Position numbers and translations under genes: made by a program. Below, one piece after another: positions 46,831-58,504 of a stretch of DNA of 64,000 nucleotides (its first letter is position 1; every line of letters starts with the position of its first letter). The notes beneath the pieces were generated by a model that was given only the letters and a program-made list of their open reading frames with translations, did no database searches and was not told the DNA's origin. The DNA comes from Sequoia sempervirens (Eukaryota > Streptophyta > Pinopsida > Cupressales > Cupressaceae): contig VDFB02358134.1 in the NCBI GenBank assembly GCA_007258455.2, positions 215,869,565-215,933,564 on the forward strand, written 5' to 3'.

Positions 46831-47221
46831 AAATTAAACAATATTCTTATGCAATCTTTCTCCTAGTCTAAACACCTTTGTTCTTATCACCTATGATCTG
46901 ATCTTCTGAATGATTCAATCTTACATACCTCTCAGTCTTAGGACATTCTTGAATTTCAGGCTCTTCTGATCTCTCTTATGCACTTTCACTAGTTTCTCCT
47001 TTCTCTTTATATTCTTGATTCATCATAATGATTTGAACTTGATTTGAAGTCTGAACTTTCTTTCCTTTGTTTGTACTGTCATTCTGATCATCAGAATCAT
47101 ATCCATAGGTTCTGGATGGTGCAGGTATGTCTTCATCAACCTTGACATTTTCACTTTCAACCATTTTCTTCAATCTCTTATTGTAGCATCGGTAGGCCTT
47201 GCTTTTAGTAGAATAACCCAA
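46831..47221 (-). pseudogene. Copia 2 integrase-RT linker
   Basis: MGYSTKSKAYRCYNKRL (47221 onward) is the end of the copia integrase domain, followed by an acidic, low-complexity linker with SYG/DSDDQNDS-type residues. It holds several stops before the RT frame. Confidence 0.75.
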
Positions 47222-48105
47222 AAAGATACCTTCATCACTCCTAGCATCAAATTTTCCTATATCTTCATCTCTTTTGATATAAAATTTTCTTCCAAAGATC
47301 TTGAAATATCTAACAGTAGGCTTTTGACTAGTCCATAGCTCAAAAGGGGTCTTATCAGTATCCCCATTGATTTGTACCTGGTTAAGTGTTTACACAATAG
47401 TACTCACAACCTCTCTCCAGTAGATATGAGGAACATTTCCTTCCAACATCATAGTTCTAGTAGCATCTAGAATTGTCTTGTTCTTCATTTCCACAACTCC
47501 ATTTTGTTGAGTGGGTCCGTGGTGCAGATAATTGTCTCTTTATTCCATGTTCTTCACAAAAAGAATCACTCACCGAAAGTGAATTCACCACCTCTATCTG
47601 ATCTCAAACATTTAATCTTCAGACCTGTCTCTATCTCAGCCATAGCCTTAAAGATCTTGAACTTTTCCAGAGCTTCAAATTTATCCCTTGAGAAAGTAGC
47701 CCATATCATTCTTTAATAATCATCAATAAGCAACATGAAGTACTTGTATCCTTATAAACTTCTGACTCTAGAAGGACCACACAAATCAGTATGCACAAGA
47801 TCCAACAATCCATTTGAATTTTTTTGTTTGCTCTGAAATGAAATTCTAGTTTGTGTTCTTAACTGACATTCCTTGCATATGGAATTAGTAGGTTTCATCA
47901 ACTTAGGAAGATCTCTCACAGCCTTATTAGAACTTATCTTGAAAATATTATCAAAATTAACATGACACATTCTCCAATGCCACAACCAGCTTTCATCAAC
48001 TTGAGCAATCAAGCAACTTTCACTAGTAGCACTCAAGTGAAAAATATTACCTTCTGTTTTTGTACCTGATGCAATCACATTCCAAAATTCCCCAATATTT
48101 TTCAC
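47222..48105 (-). pseudogene. Copia 2 integrase
   Basis: ESWLWHWRMCHVNFDNI (H-H zinc region), SICKECQ (C..C), LDLVHTDLCGPSRV (first Asp) and, after stops, a DRGGEF-like second Asp region and the NKMEL...NG end. The first part (48105-47752) is open; the rest is broken by frameshifts. Confidence 0.88.
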
Positions 48106-48146
48106 TTTCCATCCATGAACTGAAGATTGTATCCCTTATCGACCAT

Positions 48147-48431
48147 CTAACCAACAATTAAAAGCTTATGCTTCAAACCTTCTACATACAAGACATCATC
48201 AATATTATGCATACTATCAAGAGAAATACATCCTCTACCATGGATCACACCAATTTTGTCATCACCAAATCTCACAACACCACCATCATAATTTTCAAAG
48301 CTCACAAACTTACTTTTATCTCCTGTCATATGATGTGAACATCCACTATCGATCACCCATTCATCTTTCTCTTCAACTTTAGCAGCTAGGGCTTTCTCCA
48401 CATTTGTATAGCTAGCAGATTCAGTAGACAC
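48147..48431 (-). pseudogene. Copia 2 protease
   Basis: EWVIDSGCSHHMTGDKSKF contains the intact copia D-S-G active site, followed by the GRG.ISLD block and DVLYVEGLKHKLL. It lies between gag and integrase, in a different frame from both. Confidence 0.9.
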
Positions 48432-49441
48432 AAGATTATTTTCCTTGACATAAATAAATACAAATTCATCTTCATTGCATTCCCTTTATCAGGTTCATCA
48501 TCTGTTAGACTTTCATCAATAGCATAGTAACACTTCTTTTGAAATTTAGGCTTGTTATATCTTGGCTTAGAAACTCTTTTAGGACACCTTGATGCAAAAT
48601 GACCTATCTTATTGCAAGAGAAACATTTAATAGGAAACTTCCCTTTATACTTACCTTGTCCTCTGGTTTCTCTTTTCAAAATCAGTGCTTCCAGCTCTTC
48701 TAGCTCTCTTTCTTCTTCTTCCATTTGTTTCATCTCATCCTCATACTTGAATGTATTTCTTGATGAAATTTCACCCGAATCATATCTTTGTTTATATCTT
48801 CTAGAAGTAGTGGCCTTAAATGCATATTCAACCTTAGGAAGGGCATCACCAAATTCCCTCAACTCAAAAGCAATAAGCTTACTAATTAACATATCTCTGG
48901 TAACATTTGTTACAATTTGAAGCTCTTCAATAGCACTAGCTTTGACTTTGTAGGAAGTAGGCAAGGATCTAAGCACTTTAGCAACAATCTCTAATTCGTC
49001 GAACTATCCACCAACACATCTGATACCACACACAAGTTCATTCACTCTTTGCATGAAAGTAGTAATATTCTCATCATCACCCATTCTCAACATTTCATAT
49101 TTCCCTTTCAAACTTTGTAGCTTAGAAATCTTTACATTAGCATCTCCATCATACAAAGTTTCCATCTTTTTCCAAATCTCATAAGAAGTCTTCAGATCCA
49201 TCACATTTGTCATCTTAGTATCAGTCAAAGCACTAAACAATTCCTCCTTAGCCCTGATATTATAGTCAACATCCCTAATCTCAGTAGTAGTAGTAGGACC
49301 ATTATGTGCAATAACATACCTACTACTTGTAATGTTCTTATAAGCTTCACCAATGCATCTCAGATGGCACTCCATTCAAGCCTTCCACAAAGAATAATTT
49401 GTTCCATCAAATCTAGGACTATTCTTCTTATAAGATGCCAT
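48432..49441 (-). pseudogene. Copia 2 gag
   Basis: The start is ATG at 49441 with an RFDGTNYSLWK opening, then a stop, then 49375-49004 and 48976-48386 in one frame. Landmarks: YEIWKKMETLYDGD, KGKYEMLRMGDDENI, LRSLPTSYKVKASAI, a Glu-rich coiled segment and a perfect CCHC knuckle CFSCNKIGHFASRC (about 48630-48589). Typical copia capsid/nucleocapsid precursor. Confidence 0.92.
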
Positions 49442-49479
49442 CCCGAATCACCTTAAGCTATTAAAATTCTTCCAAGGAA

Positions 49480-49494
49480 CCTACTTTGATACCA
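49480..49494 (-). promoter_or_regulatory. Copia 2 primer binding site
   Basis: TGGTATCAAAGTAGG on the minus strand, two bases from the 5' LTR. The first eight bases match the iMet tRNA complement; the rest is decayed or specific to this lineage. Confidence 0.8.
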
Positions 49495-49496
49495 AT

Positions 49497-50689
49497 TGTT
49501 GGCAACTCAAGGGTAGACAACTGAGAGGGGGGTGAATCAGTTGTCACAAAATTTCAAACTTATTCAACTTGTTAACCTTATTCTTAGATCTGATCAATAA
49601 CCATGAAAGCATAAATGAACAACACATCAGAAACACACATAACACCAAGATTTTTATGTGGAAACCCTATTAGGGAAAAAACCATGGTGGAGGTCAGTCC
49701 ATAAGATTATACCCTATTAAAAATATAAAGAAATATGAATGGGGAATGTACATGCATTTAGGTGCACTGCTTAGAGCTCATTGCTCAAATACAAGAGGAA
49801 GACACACTGTCTTACAAAAAGATTCTGATTACATCCATCAGATTTGATCTGAGAAAAATAGCATCTGCTAATGCCTGATTATAGTTTTGGTTAAGCTCAT
49901 GAACACTTCTTCACTCTTCTTCACTCTTCTTCACACTTTACTCTACCTTTGAATGATTTAGAACATTATTCGCACACACCATGCCATCAAACGGTAAAAC
50001 AATCACTTATATATATCCGCAACAAGAAATTAAATTGCTACAAGTCAGCTTCAAAAAAATAATAAAAAGAATATAAACAATTGGCTCAAAACAATAAAGA
50101 TTATTCATGCAAATCCACCAAGATCGGCCATAACATAGACCAACAATAACATCCTCAAACATGAACCACTTCAATTAATTACTCCTTGAAGATCCACAAT
50201 GCGCTACAAACACCTTGTTCACCAAGAACAGGAAAAACATGAACATGCAAGAGAAAATCTTGGATCCCGAGCACAAAGATCAATGCAAACGTACAACACA
50301 AATAGAGAATGATCTAGAAACATGCACAAACATAATGAATCACCAAATAAGCATCCACAATAATTGAACTTACTGAAATCATATAATCTTCATTCAGGAA
50401 CACAAACTGAAGTAACAAAAAAACTATTAGAATACAAATCTTCATAACTTGATCAAATCTTCACGTGGATCTTTGAAACTCAACGTGGATAAACTAGATA
50501 TACTCAACAAGAAACCCTTTAGTCCACAACCTCTGAACAACAATATATTGAATTCACCGAAAGACTGAACTTCACTTCACTGATAACCTGTAACTCTTTT
50601 TATTACAATTTTCCCAATATCCTCGACATATACAATTTCTAATGCATTAATTCTAATAGTGACATCAATGACAACCACAATATCCAACA
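49497..50689 (-). repeat. Copia 2 5' LTR, full length
   Basis: 1193 bases, minus-strand ends TGTTGGATATTG and GTTGCCAACA. A TATATATAAG box lies on the minus strand around 50016-50007. A GAGAGGGGGGTGAATCA block near the inner end is shared with the copia 3 LTR. Followed on the outer side by CAATA. Confidence 0.9.
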
Positions 50690-52180
50690 CAATAGACTTT
50701 CCTTTCGAATGGGAGCGTGAAGAAGATCCCTTGAACTAGATTACCATTTGTTGATACTCTGGCAATGCAACACACATATGAACAAATGAAGGGTATTTCA
50801 TTAGGGAAAAATTTTCTTGCCAAGCTTGCTATAGGTTTCCTATGAACACCTTTTTCACATCAGAGTCAGGAAGTAGGTATGAGATCTATGAAAAGAGCGC
50901 TTGGTATCACACTATAAATTTAGTTATCTTCTCGTTATCTCCTTGCTTAAATTGGATGAGATTCAAGAAGTTCATCTTCAGAACGATGTTAGCCTAGAAC
51001 TAATGAAAAACTAATTCATAAGTTTACCAAATGAAAATATAGAATTATTAGGCAAGGAACAATACTGCTCAAGTGTTGTATCCTTGAGAGATTGGGGAAA
51101 TATTTTTTCCATCAAAGCATTGTGATGAAAGAAATTTGTTCACATGGCGATGAAGGCTGACACATGTGTCTGTGGATTCCCTTTACCACCATACTTTTCA
51201 AACTTAGGAATCTCCATTCCCTGAGGGAAAGGAGTACTCAAAATTGCTACAAAAAATGGGCTATGTCAGAAGAAAGGTTGAAAAATAGGCTGGTTAGAGG
51301 CTTGAGAGAGGCTCACTAACTGGTTTTGTATCCAACCCATGTTTTGAAGAAGAACATTTAGAACAGGGTCAGAGGATGACAAAGGCCTAGTGGAACCTCT
51401 AGAATCACCACCACCAAATCCATCTCCGGAGCCACCTTTGAAGCCACTGTCGTGACCATCGCCAGAGCCACCACCACCAGTGGGACCTCCATTGGAGCCA
51501 ACCCCACTACCGAAGCTGCCACCAAGGCCTCCACTAGAGCCACCTCTATTGGTTCCACCTCCCCTACCAAAGCTACCACCACTCATTCCGCCAGAGCCAC
51601 CACCACCAAGGCTAGTAGAAGGGGTGAAACTAAAACCAGGGGGTATTCTAATTTCCTTGATAGTGTTAGGATTTTGAGAAGTAGATGAAGCACTAATTGA
51701 AGGGCCTATTTTGGCCATGCATACAGATGTGGTAGGCATCGAGACATCTATCTACCTTTCATAGGTATTGAGAACCTCTCCTCATGTAGTACCTGATCTA
51801 GTTGTATAGGAGGGGATATAAGCTTCGGTCAGATTGGTAAGGCCATGTAATAACTCTATACTTGTTTGATCCTTCACTAACATATACCTCACCTCTCTAG
51901 CAAGCTTAGCGACCCTTGCCATGTTAGGTGCTTTCTCTAGATGATTCACAAGGTCTAAAAATCTGTTATCCAATGCCAAAAGGTTTTCTACAGGGATATG
52001 GACATCATCCTCATCCACAGACGAGGCCATAGGGGATGCTAGATGGGTAGGAGCATGAGTGGTCTCATCTATGAAACCCATCTTATTAGTAAAGCCTATA
52101 AGAAAACTAGTGGTAAAGCTAGTAGCCATACTAGTGGAAAAAATGGAGGTGAAACTAGAAGTGACCTTCATATTTTCCAT
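50690..52180 (-). pseudogene. Gypsy gag N-terminal and middle part (split by copia 2), with a Gly/Ser-rich domain
   Basis: From 52180 one frame runs with single stops. A hydrophobic/Thr-rich start and a helical segment (to 51782) lead to a Gly/Ser-rich low-complexity stretch (about 51610-51375: GGGGSGG, GRGGGTNRGG and similar). The capsid start MEIPKFEKYGGKGNPQTHV (about 51220) and helical capsid blocks to about 50700 follow. The frame joins the 44465-43917 piece across the CAATA duplication. Together they form one Tat/Athila-type gag; nothing of pol remains next to it. Confidence 0.78.
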
Positions 52181-52348
52181 TGGTAGGTGTCACACACTTC
52201 TCCTAACAATGTACCTAGAATTTTTGGACTGGGTTGTGCTGCTCATATACCTTCACAACACTCAGGTTTACAATAGCCACTAGGCGTGGAAGAAAAATTC
52301 TCAACACAAGCAAATGGATAGACATTGTTCACACCGAGTTTACCAAAA
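52181..52348 (-). other. Leader of the gypsy element, candidate primer site
   Basis: Between the LTR-like block C and the gag start. The minus-strand sequence next to the LTR end reads TTTTGGTAAACTCGGTGTG (52348-52330), in the position of a primer binding site, but I do not recognise the matching tRNA. Confidence 0.4.
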
Positions 52349-53616
52349 TGTAAGGTAGGGGGACCAACCACACTAAGGCTCTAGGTCACGAAGAGCCGAG
52401 AGCAAAGGTATTCCTGATCTTACCTCAAGCTAAGCGGGTACTTAATGCAAGGATAGAGAATGAAGAGTTCTCTAAAGTGCTTCTGTCACTCTACAAATCG
52501 AAAAACCTGAATGGGGATAAATGAGCTAGTTTCTGGAATCTGAACTACACTTCAGACAACTCTCTGCCTAAGGATGGCAGCACAGGTGAGGGACAACAAC
52601 ACAATGTGCTAGTGTCTCACTGGTGTGATGGCATCCATATGACTAGAAAGTGAAAATTACAGTGTACAATACCAAAAAAACTACTAATGACCTAGCTAAC
52701 TAAGTTTAACGAAATGAACAAAATGATAAATTACAAGAGATAACTCTACAAATGGTAAAGAAGGTAGATGAAAATAAGGGTGACGAAGACCAAATAACTA
52801 AAGCTCTAGTTTTCCAGTGAGTTCCTCACACACGTTCAACTACATACAACGAAGAGAGGGAAAAATGTTGGGTTGTATAGGGGTTTGCCTAAGTCAAACC
52901 CCTGCTTTGGTGTTTCCACCTCCATAGACAACCAAGAAAGCCATGAAGTAGAAAATACCATAAGGAAAGGAGAATATCAAACACTAAAAAATATACAATG
53001 CTACTCTATCAAACCACAACAATAAAGGAAAGTGAAGCAATACCACCTCCACCCAAAGGCACTCAAGGCCAATGAAGGGAGAATGCAAGGCAACAAGCTT
53101 GGAAAAGTTGACACATCCACTACAGTGACGAAGGGAGGTCTCGCAAGACTCCAAACTCACAGCTTCTATGGTAGCACCACACGTATAAAATGAAGTTGAT
53201 GGAGTAACAAGCTACTATAATGCTCAATAGAATTGTATGAAAATTCTCAAGAGAATGTGATAGATTGCTAAAGAGATCAAAATCTGCTAAGAAGATCAAG
53301 TGAAGTTGAAAGATAGGCATTTGAAGTGGAATAAGGAGGGAAAGAGCCATTTTTGGGCCAACTGGTTGACATAGAGGCATTACGCTTCATGCCCAATGGA
53401 GAGTGTGATGTCTCGATAAACACTAGAGGCATGAATCTGTTAGGGATGACAACGTGCCATGTAGACATCTGCACACTGCACTCATGTCCCTAACAAATAT
53501 TCCCCCACTGACACAGGACAAACGCCAAGTGGATGGAAGGCAAGTGAGTGATGTGGAATTTCACATTCGGGTTTGATTTTCTAAGGTGGAGGGATGCAAA
53601 AGGGGAATTTACACAA
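52349..53616 (-). mobile_element. LTR-like block C, probable 5' LTR of the gypsy element
   Basis: The minus strand begins TGTGTAAATTCCCC near 53616 and ends CCCTACCTTACA at 52349, about 1.27 kb with TG...CA ends. It contains GTTTGCCTAAGTCAAACCCC (52883-52902), the word shared with blocks A and B. It is followed by a leader and gag. No proven partner; block B could be the 3' LTR of an internally deleted copy. Confidence 0.55.
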
Positions 53617-53636
53617 GGGGTGCAAATTCACTCCTA

Positions 53637-54530
53637 TATAATATTAGGCCTAGATGTAGTTAGATATAGTAGACTTACAATCATTGATCTATATAGAGTC
53701 TAATTTACATTAGGTGATTCATCTAATTTTCTTAACTCGCAACTAGTAATAATGGGATTATAGATCGGTCTACTATCATCCATTGCAAACTTCTTAAGAA
53801 TTTATTTTACATACTTGGTTTGTGATATGAATATACCTTTATTAGTTTGTGCAATTTTCAAACCAATAAAAAGTTTGAGTTCTCCTAGCATGGACATTTC
53901 AAAATCATCTTGCATGTATGTAGCAAATATTCTACACTTAACACCACTGCTATCACCAAATATGATATCATCCACATATACTACAACAATGATCATATGC
54001 TCACCTTTAGATTTAAGATATAAATTTCTATCAGCACAACCCTTCTTGAACCCTCGTTGTTGTAGATAATGATCCAACTGTGAATACCATGCCCTTGGGG
54101 CTTGCTTTAGACCAGATAGTGATTTTATCATTCTACAAACATAACCATCATCCTTTGACAGCTAACAACCTTCTAGTTGCTCAATATATAATTCCTCTTC
54201 TAGGTTTCCATTCAAGAATGTAGATTTAATGTCCATCTGATATACTTTAAATCCCTTGCAGACTGAGAGTGCAAGAAACATTCTTATTGCTTCTAATCTT
54301 GCAACAGGGTCAAATGTTTCTTCAAAATCAATCCCTTCTACTTGTGCATATCCTTTACACACTAACCTTGCTTTGTTCCTAACCACAACTCCATATTCAT
54401 TCAACTTATTTTTGAATACCCATTTGGTACCAATTACAGTCTTGTTTGATGGTCTAGGAACCAATTCCCATGTTTTTTTCTTCTCAATCTGATTGAGTTC
54501 CTCTTCCATTTCTTTTATCCAACTCTTATG
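53637..54530 (-). pseudogene. Copia 3 reverse transcriptase and RNase H start, truncated
   Basis: 54509-54162 and 54131-53802 share one frame: [69 protein letters not shown] and an intact VVYVDDIIFG. After a stop, SLLYLTTSRPNII ends at about 53637, where copia sequence is cut and block C begins. RNase H core and 3' LTR are lost. Confidence 0.9.
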
Positions 54531-55176
54531 CTTACTAGCTTCAGTAAAGCTCTTTGGTTCAATCTAAGATAGGAGAGAAAAATTAACTTTCTCCTTGTCC
54601 TTTCCAAGTTTCCTCTTGGTTTGCATACCTTCATTTTTGTCACCAATTATTTGGTCTGCAAGATGATCCTTATGCACATATTTTGTAGGAGCTCATTCAA
54701 CCACTTCTTCATTATCTTCTTCTTTTTATTCTTCTTCAATTGTTGCACCTACATCATCATCTTTTGATTCAAACTCAAGGTTATTTCTATTAGACTTAAG
54801 TTGATTTGTATTTTCATCAACCTTGAAAATTATGCTTTCTATTGCTTTGTGCAGTCTCTTGTTGTAACACTTGTAAGCTTTTCTTTGATTGGAATATGAT
54901 CCTAAGATATCCCTTCATCAAATCTTGAATCAAAGTTTCCTAAATATTCATCTTTTCTCTTAATATAGAATTTACTATCGAACACCTTAAAATGTTTGAT
55001 AGATGTAGGCCAACCAAACCACAACTCATAAGGAGTTCTACAACTGTTTGCTCTTAGTAGGGCTTCATTCTGAATGTACACAATAGTTTGAACTGCTTCC
55101 TTCTAAAATGTATCAGCCAAATTTGCCTCATTTAACATAGCTCTAGCCATTTCTTTCACAATATTTTTTTTTCTTT
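54531..55176 (-). pseudogene. Copia 3 integrase end and linker
   Basis: Heavily shifted frames with recognisable KAYKCYNKRLHKAIES and an acidic linker (about 54850-54690). No continuous frame. Confidence 0.6.
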
Positions 55177-56121
55177 CTACCACTCCATTTTGTTGTCGAG
55201 TTCTAGGTGTTGAATACTGTCACTTAATTCCATGATTTTCACAATATCATTTGAATTCACTTGATGTAAATTCTCCACCTCTATGTAACTTGAGACAATT
55301 TTATTTCTAGTCTTGTTCTCTACCAGCTTTCTAAAAATTTTAAACTTCTCAAAAGCTTCTATCTTCTCCTTTAGAAACATGACCCATGCCATTCTAGTAT
55401 AGTAATCAATCAACAACATAAAATATTTCTCACCTTGTAGCCCTCTTATCCTCATGGGACCACACAGATCAGTATGAACTATCTCCAATGGTTTTGTAGT
55501 TGAATAATCCTTTGTAGGGAACTTAAATTTTGTTTTCTTTCCTTGTTGGCATCCTTGGAAAATTGTATTTTCATGCTTTTCTATCTTAGGCATATTTCTA
55601 ACAAGTCCTTTTAAGCTTATTTTTACCAAATTGTCAAAATTTACATGTCCTAGCCTTCTATGCCACAACCAACTCTCATTTGCTTGGTTGATTAGACATG
55701 TTTGACCTTTTACATCACATAGATTGTAGAGATTACTATCGGTTCTTACTCCTTGAACAATTGTTTTACCATTCTTTCTTATCTTGTAGCCATCAAAATT
55801 AAATACAACTTTGTATCCATTGTCACACATCTGGATAACACTAAGAAGATTATCTTTCAGACCTTCAACATAGAGCATGTCTTTAGTCTTATTCTTCCCA
55901 TCTATGCTCAAAATTCCTTTACCACGGATCTTGACAAAAATATTATCACCTAGGCTTACATATCCTCTTTTTCTCATTTTGAGTTGAATGAATTTACTTT
56001 TATCTCCAGTCATATGCTTAGAGAAACCACTATCAATTACCCAAAAATCTTGTTCTTTTGCATGTAGTGTTGTTTGGGAAATCATAGACTTAGTGGAATT
56101 CTGCTCTTTCTCCTTCCACAT
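55177..56121 (-). pseudogene. Copia 3 protease and integrase
   Basis: 314 open codons. FWVIDSGFSKHMTGDKSKF (D-S-G intact), LGDNIFVKIRGKG, MLYVEGLKDNLLSVIQM, ESWLWHRRLGHVNFDNL, then the IFQGCQ region where one Cys of the zinc pair is lost, LEIVHTDLCGPMRIRGL (first Asp) and DYYTRMAWVMFL. The second Asp region is altered (SSYIEVE in place of the usual R-S/D-R/N-G block). It is in the same frame as the upstream 56928-56215 gag end. Confidence 0.9.
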
Positions 56122-56214
56122 CTTCTTAGGTTTCTTTTCAACCTTTTCTTTCTTTTTCTCAAAAACCTTAGCTTCCTTTTCAACTTTGGAAGATGTATTA
56201 TTCTTCTTCTCAAA

Positions 56215-58232
56215 CTAAGCATTTGGTCTTATAAATTTTTCTCTACAGTTCCTAGCTACATGACCAAAATTGTTGCAATTATAAAAAACTGTATTCATGT
56301 CAACCAAAGGGTCAAATGGATTTTTTCTTACAAAATTTGTATTCTTCCTTGGAATGACTCTACATTCTCTAGCCCTATGACGAAAATTGTTACAAGTATA
56401 GCAATACCCATTGAAGTATGATGAGTACCTGGTCATGGTGTTTCCTTCAGCTGGATGAAGAGATCTTCTTTGTCTAGGCCTCCTTGGATAGTGTACTCTT
56501 GTGAATCCATCATTGTTTGTTCTTTTTGTGTTTTGCTTCTTCTTTTGTCGATCAAGAACTATCTGGCTGTCCTTTTTGTCTTCAACCAATTTATTCTCTT
56601 TATCAGATTTCTTTTCATCTTTAGAGGTTTCCCCTTTGTGATATTTTTCACCACTAAGGACTAATTTTTCTTCTACTTTAAATCTTTCATAGAGTTTTGT
56701 AGAGGTATCAACAAATGAGCTCTTTCCTTTTTCCAATCCTAAGCCTGATTTCTCCTTATTAGCTAGATTTTGTGTACTTAACAATTCATCCAGAATGTCT
56801 GAACTACCTTTTAGTTTCAGACCCTTACTAACCTTCTCATTAGATTTCTCCAAGTCTTTTCTTAAGACAACTATTTCTACCTCAAGCATCAAGAATCTAT
56901 CCACTTTAGATTCTAGTTTGGACTTCATTACATATTCACCTCTTTTAGCTCTTCAACCTAAAGTTTTAGACTTACTAGCAACTAATTGTATTCCTTAAGT
57001 TCTTGAGTTAATTTTCTAGTCTCCTTTTGAGCATTTTTTTCCAATTTATTGTTTTTCCTGTTAAGATCATCAAACTTATCTCTTAACTCATCAATATCTT
57101 TAAGAGAACTAATCAATTCTCCCTCAAGATCAACAACCGCTTCCTCTTCTTCTTCATGTGAGTCCTTAACTTGTGCTTCCTTCTGATCCTTGGTGTCTTT
57201 TTCCATGAAGAGGAATTCTTTTCCAACTTCTCTCATTGCAAGAGCTCAATCTTGATCATCATTTGAACTATCACTAGCATCAAATGTGTCACTTTCTCCA
57301 TGAATGTACAGGCTCTTCTTTTTCTTTCCAAAATTCTTCCTTTTAGGATGAAATGATTTCTTCTTTTTTCTATCTCCTTCTTGCTTGGAGTTATCCTCTT
57401 TATCATATGGACACTTAGAAGAAAAATGGCATATCCTTCAACAATTAAAACACTTGAAGGGCAGCTTACCTTTATATTTTTTTGGATCCTCTCCTTAGTG
57501 TTCATATGAAGTTTGTTTCTTCTTCATCAATTTCTTCATGATCTGATGCAATGACAACAACCTTTTCTTTCTTATCAACTTCATCCTTTTCTTTCTTAGA
57601 AACCTTAAATGTAGCTTCTCTCCTAGAAGGCTTGACATCTAGAATTCTCATCTCATATGCTGTAAATATGCCATGTAACTCATCAAGAGTGAGGTTATCA
57701 ACTTCCCTTCTTCAATAGAGGAAATATTGGAATCATATTTTGTTGTCATTGACCTCAGAAATTTTAGTACAACATCTTTTACTTCTACGCCATATCCTAT
57801 AATATCATTCAATATATCATGAACTCTCAAAAGATAGTCTACAATCTTCTCCTCTCCAATCATCTTTAAGCCTTCAAATTTTTCTCTTAGCAATTGTAAA
57901 TTTTCCAACTTCACCTTGGTGTCTCCTTTATAGATCTTGTTCAGTTTTCCACAGACATCATAAGTAGTTTCACAATGCATAACCTTGCTATGCATAGAAT
58001 TAGACAAGTTATTCATAATGGAAAACCAAGCTTTCTCATTATTCTCATAATCCTTCTTTCTTGCAACATGAGTAGGAGTAGTAGGGATAGTATATTTGTT
58101 CTTTACTAGCATCCAAACATCATGTCTAAGGGAAACTAAGTATCCTTTCATCAATGAGATCCACTTAGCATAATTTTTTCCATCGAACCGAGGTGGCTTG
58201 CATAAACCTTCCTGACTTGCCATTGTGTTCAC
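56215..58232 (-). pseudogene. Copia 3 gag, extended, with coiled coil and three knuckle-like motifs
   Basis: Starts near 58232 (ATG at about 58223) with a PPRFDGKNYAKW opening and capsid blocks (57648-58232). After several breaks comes a first knuckle CFNC...CHFSSKC with a stop inside (about 57460-57420), then an acidic, strongly heptad-like segment (57236-56982 and 56928-56800), a Lys-rich stretch, a second knuckle CYTCNNFRHRAREC (about 56402-56361) and a third, CNNFGHVARNC, with its first Cys replaced. Unusually long for copia gag; long gags occur in the SIRE/Maximus lineage (inference). Confidence 0.85.
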
Positions 58233-58278
58233 TTATCCAAGATTTACCCAAGCTGATTAAGCTTCTCCTAGTGAACTT

Positions 58279-58293
58279 GGGGCTCTGATACCA
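58279..58293 (-). promoter_or_regulatory. Copia 3 primer binding site
   Basis: TGGTATCAGAGCCCC on the minus strand: perfect iMet-type start, five bases inside the LTR end. Confidence 0.9.
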
Positions 58294-58298
58294 ATTAT

Positions 58299-58504
58299 TG
58301 GAACACAGTGATCCAATGAGAGGGGGGTGAATCAATAGATACTAAAATTTTTATTCCTAAAAACCCTTTCATAGATTCAAACTTAAAAATCAGATGTGTA
58401 GATTAAAACATAAACCAATATAGAAATCACATGCACATGAAACAACAACAAATAACACCAAATGTATGTGGAAAACCCTAAATAGGAAAAACCATGGTGA
58501 GAAA
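58299..58504 (-). repeat. Copia 3 5' LTR remnant
   Basis: Only the inner ~206 bases remain. It includes GAGAGGGGGGTGAATCA and an AACACCAA...GTGGAAAACCCTA...AAAACCATGGTG series, both shared in order with the copia 2 LTRs. It is cut at about 58504 by the plus-strand chromovirus LTR. Confidence 0.75.

Larger units (their letters stand above)
44466..50689 (-). mobile_element. Copia element 2, complete except for its 3' end
   Basis: CAATA duplicates flank the element exactly (44461-44465 and 50690-50694). The 5' LTR is 49497-50689 and the 3' LTR is 44466 to about 45470, lacking the outer ~190 bases. Internal order on the minus strand: primer site, gag, protease, integrase, RT, RNase H. Over the first ~205 LTR bases I count about 17 substitutions by hand. 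The element lies inside a gypsy gag gene, which is therefore older. Confidence 0.92.

Noticed and set aside
49480..49494. tRNA gene at primer-site-like sequences (also 19916, 58279, 60023)
   Set aside because: Only the 12-15 bases complementary to a tRNA 3' end are present; no cloverleaf surrounds them.
51452..51688. Thr/Ala- and Pro-rich plus-strand frames opposite the Gly-rich gag segment
   Set aside because: Antisense shadows of the Gly/Ser-rich gag sequence.
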